This document shows positions 15,635 to 16,394 of a stretch of DNA of 16,394 bases, one piece after another. Origin of the DNA: JANOYC01 sp031428675 (GTDB lineage Bacteria > Actinomycetota > Actinomycetes > Actinomycetales > Microbacteriaceae); assembly GCA_031428675.1 (NCBI GenBank), contig JANOYC010000091.1:1-16394 (forward strand), read 5' to 3'. The notes below the pieces were generated by a model that was not told where the DNA came from, did not search any database, and worked only from the letters and a program-made list of their open reading frames with translations. Both the position numbers and the translations under genes were made by a program. The number at the start of each line of letters is the position of its first letter. Within the stretch, counting starts at the first letter, position 1.

Positions 15635-16394
15635 AGCGAAGCCTCATCGCCCTCGACGTCGACGGGACCGTGCTTCAAGAAGACGGGGTCATCTCTGACG
15701 CCGTTATCGCCGAGATCGGCCGGGTTCGTGATCTCGGTCACGAGGTCATGCTGGCAACCGGCCGATCTGTGGCGATGACCCTGCCGATCCTCGACCGACT
15801 GGGGATCACTCCCGAATACGTGGTGTGCTCCAATGGCGCCATCGTCCTGTGCCGCGACGCGAATGCACCGACCGGATACCGTCGACGATTCGTGGAGACC
15901 TTCAATCCGGCCGAAGTCCTGCAAACCATCAAAGCGAGCCTCGCGACGGCACACTACGCCGTTGAGGATGAAACCGGGTTGTACCGTTTCACCGGGTATT
16001 TTCCCGATGGCACCCTTGGCGCGAGCAGCGAGCGCGTCGATTTCGAGGAGCTCCTGGCGCATCCCGCGACCCGGGTCGTCGTCATTTCTCCCGGGCATGC
16101 GGTCGAAGACTTTTTGGCCGTTGTTGAGCAGATGGGGTTGCACAAGGTCAGCTACAACGTTGGCTGGACGGCATGGCTCGACATTGCGCCCGACGGCGTC
16201 AACAAGGCCACCGCGCTCGAACGGGTGCGCCGTGAGCTGGCGATTCCGCGCACCCGCGTTGTCGCCATTGGCGACGGACGCAACGACATCGACATGCTCG
16301 AATGGGCGGCGGCCCGAGGCCGCGGCGTCGCGATGGGCCAAGCGCCCGACGAGGTCAAGGATGCTGGCAATGAAGTGACCGAGTCCGAACTCGA
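15631..16394 (+). CDS. HAD-superfamily (Cof-type) phosphatase, N-terminal part (cut by right edge)
   Basis: At least 254 residues are present and the frame is still open at the window end. HAD motif I is DVDGT with D9 and D11, motif II the threonine in LATGRS (43), motif III K192 in GVNKATAL and motif IV GDGRND (214-219). The large insertion between motifs II and III (about 80-180) is the C2 cap of Cof/IIB phosphatases, which dephosphorylate sugar phosphates, nucleotides or flavin precursors; the substrate is not predictable. It starts at the ATG overlapping the serS stop (ATGA), with little ribosome-site character, so translation probably depends on serS. Confidence 0.93.
   Translation, partial: MKRSLIALDVDGTVLQEDGVISDAVIAEIGRVRDLGHEVMLATGRSVAMTLPILDRLGITPEYVVCSNGAIVLCRDANAPTGYRRRFVETFNPAEVLQTIKASLATAHYAVEDETGLYRFTGYFPDGTLGASSERVDFEELLAHPATRVVVISPGHAVEDFLAVVEQMGLHKVSYNVGWTAWLDIAPDGVNKATALERVRRELAIPRTRVVAIGDGRNDIDMLEWAAARGRGVAMGQAPDEVKDAGNEVTESEL

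Overview
The window is GC-rich, tightly packed bacterial DNA with GTG and TTG starts and mostly TGA stops. The gene content and several leaderless genes suggest a high-GC Gram-positive actinobacterium. The run pgm / pheA / diacylglycerol-kinase-like / serS / HAD points to the family Microbacteriaceae, but that placement is inference from gene order and protein style, not from a marker search. I see no rRNA, tRNA, CRISPR array, phage gene or full-size insertion sequence.

Left third (1-5060): an L-rhamnose catabolic locus. On the minus strand, in transcription order, are rhaI (L-rhamnose isomerase), a rhamnulose-1-phosphate aldolase fused to a short-chain dehydrogenase, and rhaB (rhamnulokinase, cut by the left edge). 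A LacI-family regulator is divergent to them. Two LacI-type palindromes lie in the divergent region, one directly against the -10 box of the rhaI promoter. Together the enzymes would turn L-rhamnose into dihydroxyacetone phosphate plus L-lactaldehyde or its oxidation product. rhaI is broken by one in-frame TAA at codon 295, so the pathway may be impaired unless this is a sequencing error. The 310-bp gap between the aldolase gene and rhaB is unusual. It holds an 18-bp-period tandem repeat, a 94-bp element with 21-bp near-perfect inverted termini, a GGGACA microsatellite and a small hairpin. A 105-codon ORF bridges it exactly.

Middle (5101-9428): a four-gene plus-strand operon. It encodes a circularly permuted ATP-grasp protein (COG2308 type), an alpha-E protein (COG2307/DUF403 type), a transglutaminase-like protease-fold protein and an alpha/beta hydrolase. 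The first three overlap by a few bases and form a recurrent module predicted to make or modify peptides, with no established substrate that I know of. This is the most interesting biochemical unit in the window, although its families are known.

Right part (9404-16394): mostly single-gene units. These are a small GNAT protein, a D-Ala-D-Ala carboxypeptidase lipoprotein (VanY type), phosphoglucomutase, prephenate dehydratase and a diacylglycerol-kinase-family lipid kinase. Last comes a serS-HAD phosphatase pair with a 4-base overlap, the HAD gene running off the right edge. Seven transcription units from 5.1 to 14.4 kb have a TANNNT-like -10 box ending 6 or 7 nt before the start codon and no Shine-Dalgarno sequence, so they are probably transcribed as leaderless mRNAs.
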